Below the pieces are notes generated by a model. The model worked only from the letters and a program-made list of their open reading frames with translations, had not been told where the DNA came from and searched no databases. The position numbers and the translations under genes were made by a program. This document shows positions 7,694-16,448 of a stretch of 64,000 nt of DNA, piece by piece (position 1 is the first letter of the stretch; every line of letters starts with the position of its first letter). The stretch is from UBA9676 sp963730065 (GTDB lineage Bacteria; Actinomycetota; Actinomycetes; Streptosporangiales; Streptosporangiaceae), in assembly GCA_963730065.1 (NCBI GenBank), contig CAVSQL010000020.1, positions 248,001 to 312,000 on the forward strand. The letters are read 5' to 3'.

Positions 7694-8764
7694 CTAGGCC
7701 GGGCCGGCCGGCGGCCGGGCGTGGATCGAGTCGAGCATGGTGGAGGCGATCAGGTGGTTCCCGAAAAGCACCGACAGCCAGTAGTTCATGCGCTCGGCAT
7801 TGGTGAGGTCGGTCCAGTGCCCGAACAGCCCGGCCGCGTTGCCGAGCGGAAGGCGGCCCTCCGACTGATGGATCTCCAGGGTGGCCGACGATCCGCCGGT
7901 GGAGCAGTGCCTGACGATGGCCGCCAGCACCTGGTCCAGGCCACCCAGGCCGTACATCGGGTCGAGCGAGGACCGGCCCTCCCAGGTGAACGGGACCGGC
8001 ACGCGGGTCAGGAAGCTGAAGTGATCGGACAGCCCCGGGATGAGCGGGTGGCCGTCGTGCAGGTGGAAATGGACCGGCTTCCCCACCTGGCCGATGGACT
8101 CGATCATCTCCAGGACCACGTCCACGGAGGACCGGGCCGCGGCCTGCACTTCGGACACCAGCCCGGGCGCGGCCGCGCCGTCCCGCGACAGGGCGGCGAG
8201 ATCGAGCCCGGGGTGCACGGCCGCCAGCCGGCGGCGGCTTTCGCGGATACCGACATGCCCGATGTCGATGCACACGCTGGCGCCCTCGACGTCGGCGAGC
8301 TGCCGCGCCAGCCCGGTGAACCGCTCCGGCTCCATGCCCGCGGCGTACTCGAGGAAGACCAGCGGCGCGTCCGGTGATCGGCCCGCCGTGGCGTTGCGCA
8401 GGGCCGTGACCACCTCGGGGATACGGTCGGCCATCACGGCCTGGTCGTGAACCACCACGCCCAGCAGGCGGCCTCCGAACTGGCCGGTAAAGGCCTGGAC
8501 CTGGCGCTGGCCGTCGTCCCGCAGGAGGTTGATCTGGCGGCTGAGATGGGCCAGCGGCAGAGCCGGGTGCGGTGGCACGAACCGGAGCTCGCTCTCAAGC
8601 TGCTCCGGCGTGTCCGCGTACAGCTCGGCCGGCATCCCGGCCTCCGCGAACCGCAGCCGCGCGAGCCTCAGGATGGCGTCGTCGCCGCTCACGTACCGCC
8701 CGAACAGGCCCCGGAGCACAGGCGGACGAAGCTGCCGAACGCTGGATGGCGGCATGGCGTCCAA
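7694..8764 (-). CDS. Xylose-isomerase-like TIM-barrel protein (sugar phosphate isomerase/AP-endonuclease-2 superfamily)
   Basis: 356 aa. Segments matching alternating strands and metal-site residues are visible: GVVVHDQAV, PLVFLEYAAG, SVCIDIGHVGI, PVHFHLHDGHPL and SATLEIHQSEG. The pattern Glu-...-Asp-x-Gly-His-...-His-x-His-Asp-...-Glu is that of the divalent-metal centre of the AP endonuclease 2/xylose isomerase superfamily. The substrate is unknown. It sits upstream of the MmcQ/YjbR gene on the same strand with a 40-base gap. GTG/ATG choice is uncertain: an ATG three codons in (8755) is equally plausible. Confidence 0.65.
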   Translation of the reverse strand: MDAMPPSSVRQLRPPVLRGLFGRYVSGDDAILRLARLRFAEAGMPAELYADTPEQLESELRFVPPHPALPLAHLSRQINLLRDDGQRQVQAFTGQFGGRLLGVVVHDQAVMADRIPEVVTALRNATAGRSPDAPLVFLEYAAGMEPERFTGLARQLADVEGASVCIDIGHVGIRESRRRLAAVHPGLDLAALSRDGAAAPGLVSEVQAAARSSVDVVLEMIESIGQVGKPVHFHLHDGHPLIPGLSDHFSFLTRVPVPFTWEGRSSLDPMYGLGGLDQVLAAIVRHCSTGGSSATLEIHQSEGRLPLGNAAGLFGHWTDLTNAERMNYWLSVLFGNHLIASTMLDSIHARPPAGPA

Positions 8765-8935
8765 GGCGGCTCCACGGATGTCTGACCCGGCTGTTCAGGG
8801 GCCCGGCCTTCTTTGCCGCCCCGGTGCACAGTAGTAGATGCCCAGGCGAGCGTTCCCCGGCGGGATCACCCCAGCGCATCAGCGCACCGGCCGCCAGAGC
8901 CTCACATCAGCGGCCGGCAGCCGACCATGGCGGTG

Positions 8936-9214
8936 TCAGCCTCCCCCGCCCCGGGGAACAAGGCTCAGCAGGTGCAGGGTCAGCTTCCCTTTGCCGTTCC
9001 CGAACTCGACCAGGGTCCCGTCCCCGCCGACGTTGCGATAGATGCCGGTGCCACCGGTCACCGCCAGCTCCTTCGGGGCCGGGCCCGGAGTGGCGGTGGT
9101 CTGGAAGGCGATGGTGGTTCCCCCTCCCGGCTGCCCGCGCCGGCCTCTGCGCGGTCCGGCTGCTGTCCGGACAGCCCCCCACCACGCTAGGCATGCCTGA
9201 TGGGGCCTGTCCAT
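8936..9214 (-). pseudogene. C-terminal fragment of an allene-oxide-cyclase/dirigent-like barrel protein
   Basis: Only the segment AVTGGTGIYRNVGGDGTLVEF followed by GNGKGKLTLHL looks like a conserved family end. It resembles the GGTGxYxxARG...L motif of AOC-barrel-like secreted proteins. The ~40 residues before it (Arg/Gly-rich) do not look like the expected signal peptide and barrel strands. No N-terminal half is found upstream, so this is most likely a decayed gene. Not certain that any protein is made. Confidence 0.4.
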
Positions 9215-9289
9215 GACTGCTCTTTACCGACGCCTGCGGGGCCGCTAGGAGGCCGGTGATCCGGGCACCGCCGGCGTGACCCAGGCCAG

Positions 9290-9871
9290 TCAGGCGGCCC
9301 GGACGGCGATCCCGGGGTAGTCGAGCACTAATCCGGCCTCGTCGTAGACCAGGCGGGCGCTGAACTCGAACGCGGGGGCGGCGTAGTCATAGCGCTGCCA
9401 GCTGGCCTCGTCGGCGGCCCGCACGTACGTCTGCTCCAGCCGTTCCACGGCCAGGTCAGCGGCGCGGACGTAAGCCGCGGGAGCGGCGGCCTCGGCGGCC
9501 ACCGGCAGGCCGATCCGCCGGACGGGCAGCGCGTTGGTCATCGCCGAGGCCTCCAGGTCCACGTCCAGGCAGCCGTCGAGGCCGGGCGCGGCTTCGCCGT
9601 CGACCAGCCAGTGCCCCGCGCCGTCGCCCTCCAGCAGCGCCGACTGAATCCCGCTGGCGGACCTGCCGCGGATCCGGGCGCTCCGGGTGGCCCCGGCCGC
9701 GTCCACGTCGATGGCGTACTCGACGACCCAGGTCGCGCCGTCCTCGGCCGCGGCCGTCCATCCCTCGATGCGGGAGCCGTCACCACCGGCCTGGAAGTAC
9801 ACCACCTCGAAGCCGGACCGCGCGCCCCGGTGGAGCCACGCCGCGGTGGCGGGCAGCGGCGCGAACGACAT
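9290..9871 (-). CDS. Putative glycolipid-binding domain protein
   Basis: 193 aa from ATG 9869-9871. The motifs AAWLHRGARSGFEVVYF, GHWLVDGEAAPGLDGCLDVDLEASAMTN and LPVRRIGLP match the 'putative glycolipid-binding' family (PF06475 type), in which a beta-barrel protein carries the conserved GHW...DGCxDVDL core. Cytoplasmic, with no signal peptide. Function in bacteria is unknown. The frame is open to 9916, but the extra 15 residues do not resemble the family. Likely a single-gene unit divergent from the CDF transporter. Confidence 0.8.
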   Translation of the reverse strand: MSFAPLPATAAWLHRGARSGFEVVYFQAGGDGSRIEGWTAAAEDGATWVVEYAIDVDAAGATRSARIRGRSASGIQSALLEGDGAGHWLVDGEAAPGLDGCLDVDLEASAMTNALPVRRIGLPVAAEAAAPAAYVRAADLAVERLEQTYVRAADEASWQRYDYAAPAFEFSARLVYDEAGLVLDYPGIAVRAA

Positions 9872-10043
9872 GCCTACCACATTTCCACTGTTCAGTAGCG
9901 ATAGACCAGTTCCCACACGGTTGGCTGGTCACAATTTCCACTGTTCAGCGCCGATGTCACCCAGGCCCGGCCGGGCGCATAGGGGCTCTTGGGGTGACGT
10001 ACCTGCCCGTTGCCCGCGCATGGCCGTGGGTAAACATTGGCTA

Positions 10044-11078
10044 ATGACGCACGAGCAGGACGGCGAGCAGGCCCCGGCATCCGTCGTGGCCGCCGACGCC
10101 GCCCGCGAACCCCACGACCTGCTCAGATCGCTGCAGCGCCCAGGCGATTCCGGCGCGCCCGAGAGCCTGGTGACGGTGGTTGTCGCCTTCGCGATCAATA
10201 TCCTCATCGCGGTGGCGAAGTCGGCCGCCGCCGTGGTGACCGGGTCGGCGTCGATGGTGGCCGAGGCGGCGCATTCGTGGGCGGACGCCGGCAACGAGGT
10301 GTTCCTGCTGGTCGCCAACCGGCGGTCCCGCCGCCCGGCCCACGCCGCGCACCCGTTCGGCCACGGCCGCGAGGCGTACGTGTGGTCGCTGCTCGCCGGG
10401 GTCGGGCTGTTCGTGGCCGGGGCCGCGATCTCGGTCGCGCACGGTGTCCAGGAGCTGATCAACCCCGAGCCGGCCAGCAGCTTCGTGGTCGGCTACGTCG
10501 TGCTGGGCATCTCGTTCGTGCTGGAGGCAGTCTCCTTCATGCAGTCGCTCCGGCAGGCCCGCCCCGAGGCCGAGGCGATGCAGCGGGACCTCATCGAGCA
10601 CGTCCTGGTCACCTCCGATCCCACCCTGCGGGCGGTGTTCTTCGAGGACACCGCCGCCCTGATCGGTGTGGTCATCGCCACCGCCGCCCTGGCCGCCCAC
10701 GAGCTGACCGGGTCCCCGGTCCCGGACGCGATCGGCTCGATCCTGGTCGGCGTGCTGCTCGCTGTGGTCGCCATCGACCTGATCAACCGCAACCGGCGGT
10801 TCCTGATCGGCCAGGAAGCCGACCCGCGGGTGCGCGCGGCCGCCATCCAGGCCCTGACGGCCGAGCCGGACGTGGCCCGGGTGACCTATCTGCGGCTGGA
10901 GATCGTCGGGCCGCGGATGGTCTCGGTGATCGGCTACGTCGACCTCACCGGTGACGACAACGAGTCGCGGCTGGCCCGCCGGCTGCGGGCGCTCGAGGCG
11001 AGGATCAGCGAGTCGCCCGCGGTGACCGGCGCCGTGCTGAGCCTGTCCGCGCCCGACGAGCCGACGATCACCGGCTAG
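10044..11078 (+). CDS. Cation diffusion facilitator (CDF) family transporter
   Basis: 344 aa with six predicted membrane helices and a C-terminal cytoplasmic ferredoxin-like domain. The first helices (VTVVVAFAINILIAVAKSAAAV, then ASMVAEAAHSWADAGNEVFLL) contain the H-S-x-x-D type metal site of helix II (HSWADAGNE). Helix V carries FFEDTAALIGVV. The tail (ALTAEPDVARVTYLRLE) fits the dimerisation domain. It exports divalent metals such as Zn2+, Co2+ or Fe2+ in exchange for protons. ATG at 10044 is chosen; ATG 10020 is in frame. The frame runs open to 9687 but is antisense to the glycolipid-binding gene there. Confidence 0.88.
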   Translation: MTHEQDGEQAPASVVAADAAREPHDLLRSLQRPGDSGAPESLVTVVVAFAINILIAVAKSAAAVVTGSASMVAEAAHSWADAGNEVFLLVANRRSRRPAHAAHPFGHGREAYVWSLLAGVGLFVAGAAISVAHGVQELINPEPASSFVVGYVVLGISFVLEAVSFMQSLRQARPEAEAMQRDLIEHVLVTSDPTLRAVFFEDTAALIGVVIATAALAAHELTGSPVPDAIGSILVGVLLAVVAIDLINRNRRFLIGQEADPRVRAAAIQALTAEPDVARVTYLRLEIVGPRMVSVIGYVDLTGDDNESRLARRLRALEARISESPAVTGAVLSLSAPDEPTITG

Positions 11079-11283
11079 ATTCCATGGCGCCGTGGCGTAC
11101 GCGGATCGCCCCTGTCGCCGCCGTGCCCGGGGCGGGGCTATTTCGGCTCGGCGGGCTCGTCCGGGAGGTAGACATCCGCAGCTGCATCGGCCTCGCCGCC
11201 GGCGGGGCGTCCTGCGCGGTGTGGCCCGGGCCCGCGCGAAATTCGCGCGCACCGCGAAGGTCTTGTGCGGTACGGTCCGGGCG

Positions 11284-12021
11284 ATGGACGAGGACGGCTA
11301 CTTCGGGGAACAGGTCGCGGCGACCTACGACGACCCGGACTCGGAGATGTTCTCCCCGGCCGCCGTGGACGCGGCGGCCGGCGTGCTGGCCGAGCTGGCC
11401 GGCGGCGGCCGGGCGCTCGAGCTGGGCATCGGGACCGGGCGCATCGCGCTGCCGCTGGCGCGCCGCGGGGTCCCGGTCCACGGCATTGACCTGTCGCGGG
11501 CGATGGTCGGCCGGCTGCGCGCCAAACCCGGCGGTGACGCGATCGGCGTGACGATCGGCGACTTCGCGACGACCCGGGTGGACGGGACGTTCTCCCTCGC
11601 CTACCTCGTCTTCAACACGATCATGAACCTGACGACGCAGGACGCGCAGGTGGCCTGCTTCCGCAACGTCGCCGCCCACCTCGAGCCCGGCGGCTGCTTC
11701 GTCATCGAGGTCCACATCCCCCAGCTGCGGCGGCTCCCGCCCGGGCAGAACGTCCTGCCGTTCCACGTGAGCCCCACCCAGTGGGCGTTCGACGTCTACG
11801 ACGTCGCCACGCAGGCGATGAGCTCGAACTACGTCGGGGTCGCGGAGGGCCGCGGCGAGTACCACTCGATCCCGTTCCGGTACGTGTGGCCGGCCGAGCT
11901 CGACCTGATGGCCCAGCTCGCGGGGATGCGGCTTCGCGCCCGCTGGGACGGGTGGACCCGGGCGCCGTTCACCAGCGAGAGCGACCAGCACGTCTCGGTC
12001 TGGGAGAAGCCCGCTGGCTGA
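11284..12021 (+). CDS. Class I SAM-dependent methyltransferase
   Basis: 245 aa. Motif I RALELGIGTGRIALPLARRG, an acidic end of strand 2 (VHGIDLSRAM), and motif IV-like FSLAYLVFNTIMN are all present. The C-terminus contains a WPAELDLMAQLAGMRL segment typical of small actinobacterial methyltransferases. Substrate unknown. Start ATG 11284 (MDEDGYFGEQVA) is chosen because this is where homologous proteins begin; no strong Shine-Dalgarno is seen. Confidence 0.85.
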   Translation: MDEDGYFGEQVAATYDDPDSEMFSPAAVDAAAGVLAELAGGGRALELGIGTGRIALPLARRGVPVHGIDLSRAMVGRLRAKPGGDAIGVTIGDFATTRVDGTFSLAYLVFNTIMNLTTQDAQVACFRNVAAHLEPGGCFVIEVHIPQLRRLPPGQNVLPFHVSPTQWAFDVYDVATQAMSSNYVGVAEGRGEYHSIPFRYVWPAELDLMAQLAGMRLRARWDGWTRAPFTSESDQHVSVWEKPAG

Positions 12022-12059
12022 GGTGGCCGGCGACGGCCCCGAGTGCTAAGGATGGGGCC

Positions 12060-12455
12060 ATGGGCACGGTCTTCGAGCATCCGGTCAACGTCAGGTGGCG
12101 TGACGTGGACTCCCTGGACCACGTCAACCACGCGGTGTTCCTGACCTACCTCGAAGAGGGCCGCGATGCCTTCTACACCGCGACCCTCGGCGGCGACCCG
12201 GTCTACGTGGTCGCCCGGCTGGAGATCGACCTGCGCGCGGAGGTCCGCTACCCCGACCGGCGGGTGACGGTGCGGGTCGAGGTCGAGCGGCTGGGGACGA
12301 CGAGCCTGACCACGCGCGAAACGATCCTGACCCCGTCCGGCGAGGTGGCGGCCGAGGCGCGCGTGGTCACGGTCCGCTGGGACGCGGGCCAGCACAGGCC
12401 GGCCCCGTTCAGCGAGGCCGAGCGCGCGGAACTCGAGCAGGCCATGACCGGCTGA
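12060..12455 (+). CDS. Acyl-CoA thioesterase (4HBT hot-dog family)
   Basis: 131 aa hot-dog protein. VRWRDVDSLDHVNHAVFLTYLEEGR is the 4-hydroxybenzoyl-CoA thioesterase-type active-site region (Asp/His-x-x-x-His-Val-Asn-His). It is followed by the central helix and strands (VARLEIDLRAEVRYPDRRVTV). It would hydrolyse acyl-CoA; chain specificity is unknown. It starts 39 bases after the methyltransferase stop, so the two probably share a transcript. Confidence 0.88.
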   Translation: MGTVFEHPVNVRWRDVDSLDHVNHAVFLTYLEEGRDAFYTATLGGDPVYVVARLEIDLRAEVRYPDRRVTVRVEVERLGTTSLTTRETILTPSGEVAAEARVVTVRWDAGQHRPAPFSEAERAELEQAMTG

Positions 12456-12472
12456 TCTGCATCTCGCCGCCG

Positions 12473-12984
12473 GTGGTGCGGGCCGCCACCGTTCGTGATG
12501 TGAACCACGCGTCCCCTGCGGTGCTAGGGCTCGTTACCGCCGCCCTTGTGGCCGTGATCCTGCTCATCCTGGTCGGGGCCTACTGGGACAGCTTCAAAGC
12601 TTTAGCCCCCGCGACCGCGCCGCCGGCAACCAGGCCCTGCGGGCCACGGCCGACCTGCTCGGCGCGCGGTTCCGGGACCGGCTTGAGCACCCGTGGTACG
12701 CGCGGCCGCACCAGTACGGGACCGTCGTGGGCCAGCTCGGCGGCCTGGGGTATGAGCTGCGTCTCCTGCTGCGGAACACCGAGGACTGGGGCGGCCAGGT
12801 CATGCTGACGATCCGCGCGCCGAAGGGTGCCCGGCTGCCGGGCGGCCGGCGCGACCTGCGGGCCGTCACCCCCGAAGAGGTGTGGCACTGGCCGGACCAG
12901 GCCGATCCCGGCACACTGGCCAGCTACGTCCGCGAGGCCATCGCGGCGGTAGGGTCCGGCGGCAAGCCGCCCGGCGCCCTGTAG
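12473..12984 (+). pseudogene. Single-pass membrane protein, apparent frameshift
   Basis: From GTG 12473 the frame encodes a clear membrane helix (AVLGLVTAALVAVILLILV followed by GAYWDSFK) and then degenerates into Pro/Arg-rich sequence. In the next frame a well-behaved coding segment runs from ~12601 to TAG 12982-12984 (FSPRDRAAGNQAL, LLGARFRDRLEHPWYARP, GQVMLTIRAPKGARLPGGRRDL, PEEVWHWPDQADPG). The two halves fit one protein with a frame change between ~12594 and 12606. Family not recognised. Either a pseudogene or a sequence error. A GTG at 12727 could permit expression of the C-terminal part alone. Confidence 0.5.
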
Positions 12985-13055
12985 GCGCCGGGCCGCCACG
13001 GGCGGTGGGCGGGGCGCAGCTCGTTCTGCTGCTGCCGGGGTGTGCCGGGTGAGGC

Positions 13056-13865
13056 TCAGATCGAGCGGATCGCGCCGCCGTCGACCGGGATCATCGCGCC
13101 CGTGATGAAGGACGCGGCCGGGGAGAGCAGGAACGCGGCGGCGCGCCCGAACTCCTCGGGCTCGCCGTAGCGGCGCAGCGGGATGAGCTCGGACTGGCGG
13201 GCGCGCACCTCATCGGGGTCGCCCCGAAGGGCGTCGAGCTCGCGGACCCGGTCGGTGGCGATCCTGACCGGCAGCACCCCGTTGAGCCGGACCCCAGCCG
13301 GGCCGAACTCACCGGCGAGCGTCTTGACCACCCCGGCGAGGCCCGGGAACAGCCCGTTGGAGATGGCCAGCTCCGGCAGCGGCACCCGCACCGACGAGGC
13401 CAGCACGAAGACCACCGAGCCGCCGGTCCCGGTCAGGGCGCCATCCTGGCTCCGGCCGTCCAGTTCCGTGGCGAGCACCCGGGCCAGCCGGACCGCCCCG
13501 AGGAACAGGCTCTCGAACGCGGACCGCCACGCCTCGTCGGAGGTGGCCCCGATGGTCCCGGCCGGTGTCCCGCCGACACTGATCAGCGCGCCGTCCAAGC
13601 GGCCGAACCGGTCCCGGGCGGCCGCGATCAACCGGCCGGGGGTGGCGGGATCGGCGTTGTCCGCGACGGCCCAGGCGGCGGTGCCCGCCGCGGCCGGCCG
13701 CGTGAGCCGGGCCGCGGCCGCGGTCGCCGTGGCCTCGTGGGGGGCGCTGAGCAGCACGTGGGCCCCGTCTTCGATGAGCGCCTGGGCCGCGGCGAACCCG
13801 AGGCCGCGGCTGCCGCCGGTCACCAGGTACACCCGGCCGCGCAATCCGAGATCCATGCGGGCCAT
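13056..13865 (-). CDS. SDR-family protein with altered active site
   Basis: 269 aa Rossmann protein. The cofactor motif is VTGGSRGLGFAAAQAL (TGxxxGxG), and the tail AAAFLLSPAASFITGAMIPVDGG is the classical SDR C-terminus. At the catalytic position, ELAISNGLFPGLAGVVKTLA replaces the usual Tyr-x-x-x-Lys: neither the Tyr nor its paired Lys is present. The protein may therefore be a non-canonical reductase or a binding protein. Known SDR subgroups in actinomycetes share this ISNGLxPGLAG sequence. ATG 13865 or the ATG three codons later may be used. Confidence 0.8.
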   Translation of the reverse strand: MARMDLGLRGRVYLVTGGSRGLGFAAAQALIEDGAHVLLSAPHEATATAAAARLTRPAAAGTAAWAVADNADPATPGRLIAAARDRFGRLDGALISVGGTPAGTIGATSDEAWRSAFESLFLGAVRLARVLATELDGRSQDGALTGTGGSVVFVLASSVRVPLPELAISNGLFPGLAGVVKTLAGEFGPAGVRLNGVLPVRIATDRVRELDALRGDPDEVRARQSELIPLRRYGEPEEFGRAAAFLLSPAASFITGAMIPVDGGAIRSI

Positions 13866-14079
13866 TCTGCCCGGGCGCGGCGTCCGGCCTCACGCCCGCG
13901 GCCAAGCCAACCGTCAACGGGATCGTCCCGGGCAGCGGGCCGGTAGCGGTCACCGCGGAGGTCCGCGGCATCTGGCCCTGCTCGCGCGAGGTTTGCCCTG
14001 GGGTCGCGGTCAGGCGGGTTCCGGCCGGGCTGGCCGGGTACGGGGGTCTGAGGAGGACCGCCTGCCTGGGGAACTGACC

Positions 14080-14661
14080 ATGATCCAACTGCTCCTGATC
14101 GACGTGGCGCTGTGCGCCCTGCTGGTCGTGGTGGCTGGCTGCATCATGTTGTGGCGCTGGCGGCGCCGGCGCGATCAGGCCGCGATGCGCGCCGGAGAAC
14201 CGCTGGGGACAGCCGCCGAGCTGGCCGGCGACGGGACGGCCGGGCGTGACACGGCCGTTGTGCCCGGGTTCGGCGATGACCCCGAGCCAGACCTGGGCGT
14301 GAGTGCGCCAGCCGAGCCGGAGCAGGCAGCGCCATCGCAGGTCAGCGGGATGACCGGTCCTGCTTCTGGTCCAGGTGGGCAGGGGACGGAGCTGAATGGG
14401 GCGCGGCCAGAGCCGAATGGGCTACGGGCGCAGAGGGATGGGCCGCGGGCGGAACCGCAGGCCAACGGGGCGACCGGTCGGGCCCCTGACCCGGATAGGC
14501 CGGATGCGCCGCGGGCGGCATCGAACGGGCAGCCGGCCGCTGGCGCTGCCACCGCCAGCGACCGGATCGGCAGCTACTACGACGAGGCCGACCGGGCGAT
14601 GGCCGACTACCTGGCCGCGATGGGCTGGACCGAGGAGCCGGAGACGCGCCGCACCGGGTAG
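14080..14661 (+). CDS. Single-pass membrane protein with low-complexity cytoplasmic region
   Basis: 193 aa. One N-terminal membrane helix (LLLIDVALCALLVVVAGCIMLW) is followed by a basic stop-transfer WRWRRRRDQ. A ~120-residue Pro/Gly/Ala/Asn-rich linker with repeated (L)NGARPEPNG-like units comes next, then a conserved-looking acidic C-terminus IGSYYDEADRAMADYLAAMGW. ATG 14080 has GGGGA 8 bases upstream. Family not recognised. The conserved tail on a long flexible tether suggests a docking peptide. Confidence 0.6.
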   Translation: MIQLLLIDVALCALLVVVAGCIMLWRWRRRRDQAAMRAGEPLGTAAELAGDGTAGRDTAVVPGFGDDPEPDLGVSAPAEPEQAAPSQVSGMTGPASGPGGQGTELNGARPEPNGLRAQRDGPRAEPQANGATGRAPDPDRPDAPRAASNGQPAAGAATASDRIGSYYDEADRAMADYLAAMGWTEEPETRRTG

Positions 14662-14893
14662 CCGATGCGGATGCGGCCCGGGCCGGCAGCCTGGGAATCC
14701 ACCGGGCGCACCACGGCCGCCTCCCGGGATGGGCTTGACGCTGGCCCGGTCCCGCTGACCGGGGCGGCCGTGGGTCAGCCGAGCTTGAGCCGGTCCGCGA
14801 ACGCCGAGATCTCGTCGCGCTGCTCGCTCAGGCCGGGCGACGTGACCGCGCGTCAGGAGCCCGCGTCCGGCTCGAAGATCCGGACCGGAGGCG

Positions 14894-15688
14894 TCAGGCT
14901 GGCGTGAGGTTGAGCATGAGGACCGGGGTGGAGGCCGGCCGGGATGATCCGCCCGCGGGGGCGACGGTGAGGCCAATCCAGTCGCCAGTGGCCAGGCCGG
15001 CCGCGATCACCGGGCTGGTCATGCCGCCATGGGGAGCCGGGAGCAGCCCGGCTGACCGGTCGCCGGAAGGTCCCATCAGCCACACCTGGTAGCGGTGGCC
15101 GGCCGGCAGCGGCGGCAGCCCGGCAGTGGTGAGCACCAGGGACCGGTACCGGTGGGACATCACGACGGTGGCGGTTCCCCGGGGCTGGGCCCGGGCGGTG
15201 AGCATGACCGCGTCCGGTGCGGTCAGCACCTGGGCGATCTGGTGGTCGTGCCGTTCGGCGGCACCGAGCTGGTGCTCGGTCGTGAACGCGATCACGCCGG
15301 AGGCCGCTGCCACCGCCAGGAACACGGCGGCCAGGGCCAGCGCCAGCCTGGCCCGCAGGGCCTGCCTGGGGTGCGCGGGCCGGCGCCCGGCCCCCCGGCG
15401 CGGCTGGGCGGCGCGCCGGGCGCGCCACCGTCCGGCTGGCCCGGGGGCCGCTGGCAGCTGCGGTGTCCGCACCGCCGATGCCACGACCCGCTGGACCAGG
15501 CCGGCGGGCGGCTCGGCGGCGGCGGCGCCAGCCAGGCGGGCGGTGGCCTCGCGCAGCTCCGCTAGCTCGCGGGCGCAGGCCTGGCAGCTGGCCAGGTGCC
15601 GCTCGAACCGGGCCTTGTCCGCCCCGGCCACGGCGTCCATCGCGTACGCGCCGGCCAGGGTGTGCGGCTCGGGCCGTCGCGGTCTCAT
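14894..15688 (-). CDS. rskA: RskA-type anti-sigma factor
   Basis: 264 aa. The N-terminal zinc-type anti-sigma domain has HLASCQAC (His-x3-Cys-x2-Cys). A single membrane helix at ~115-135 (RLALALAAVFLAVAAASGVIAF) separates it from an extracytoplasmic C-terminal domain of RskA type (GTATVVMSHRYRSLVL, GHRYQVWLMGPSGDRSAG). It holds the sigma factor at the membrane until regulated proteolysis releases it. Its ATG overlaps the sigK stop (ATGA at 15685-15688), so translation is coupled. Confidence 0.9.
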   Translation of the reverse strand: MRPRRPEPHTLAGAYAMDAVAGADKARFERHLASCQACARELAELREATARLAGAAAAEPPAGLVQRVVASAVRTPQLPAAPGPAGRWRARRAAQPRRGAGRRPAHPRQALRARLALALAAVFLAVAAASGVIAFTTEHQLGAAERHDHQIAQVLTAPDAVMLTARAQPRGTATVVMSHRYRSLVLTTAGLPPLPAGHRYQVWLMGPSGDRSAGLLPAPHGGMTSPVIAAGLATGDWIGLTVAPAGGSSRPASTPVLMLNLTPA

Positions 15689-16230
15689 CGGCCCGCTCCC
15701 AGGCAGTCCCGGAGACGGATCAGGCCATCGCGCATTCTGGTCTTCACCGTTCCCTCCGCCACTCCCAGCAGCCCGGCGACCTCGCGGAAGGTGTATCCGC
15801 CGTAATAGGCCAGGGTCACCGATTCGCGCTGCAGCTCAGTCAGCGACCCCAGACACCGCCGCACCCGCTCCCGGTCCAGCCCGGCCTGAACCGTTTCCGC
15901 CACCTCGTCGTAGGCGATGGCGTGCACGGTGGCACGCTGCTCCCGTTCAGCTAATCTGCGCTCCGCGCGGACCCGGTTGACCGCGCGCCGGTGCGCGATG
16001 GTCGTCACCCATGCCATCGCGCTGCCCCGGCCCGGCTGGAACCTGGACGCGCAGCGCCACACGTCCAGCAGCACCTCCTGGCAGACCTCCTCGGCCTGAA
16101 ACGGGTCACGCACCACGCTGCGCACCACGCCGAACACGGTCCCCGCCGCGCGGGCGCAGACGGCCTCGAACGCCGCCTGGTCTCCTTTGGCCACCTCGCC
16201 CAGACAGGCCCCCAGGTCAGTGTCGGGCAT
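15685..16230 (-). CDS. sigK: ECF sigma factor, SigK-like
   Basis: 181 aa. Region 2 (AEEVCQEVLLDVWRCASRF...MAWVTTIAHRRAVNRVRAERR) and region 4 (LTELQRESVTLAYYGGYTFREVAGLLGVAEGTVKTRMRDGLIRLRDCL) are intact. Cotranscription with an RskA-type anti-sigma factor places it in the SigK group. ATG 16228-16230 (MPDTDLGACLGEVA) is chosen; the frame stays open upstream but with non-coding character. The secreted beta-propeller gene at 16449 is divergent and shares the 218-base intergenic region, so it is a plausible regulon member. Confidence 0.9.
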   Translation of the reverse strand: MPDTDLGACLGEVAKGDQAAFEAVCARAAGTVFGVVRSVVRDPFQAEEVCQEVLLDVWRCASRFQPGRGSAMAWVTTIAHRRAVNRVRAERRLAEREQRATVHAIAYDEVAETVQAGLDRERVRRCLGSLTELQRESVTLAYYGGYTFREVAGLLGVAEGTVKTRMRDGLIRLRDCLGAGR

Positions 16231-16448
16231 CTGCCGGACGTCGGCGGCCGGCCCCGCGTACGGGCGGGCCCCGCTTCTCCCCACATCTGTTATTCGCCGC
16301 CGCGGCGGGCACCGCTTGGTCCCGGAACCGAGATTCGCCCGCCCCGGCAATCCACGACGGCGCCAGCGACGAGTAACAACCGTGACCGGTCTCAGCCCGC
16401 CGGGCCAGCCAGCCCGTGGGCTCCCCCGATACCAACGAGGAGAAACAA

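Noticed and set aside
9687..10043. Upstream extension of the CDF transporter frame
   Set aside because: Antisense to the glycolipid-binding gene; no signal and not part of the family.
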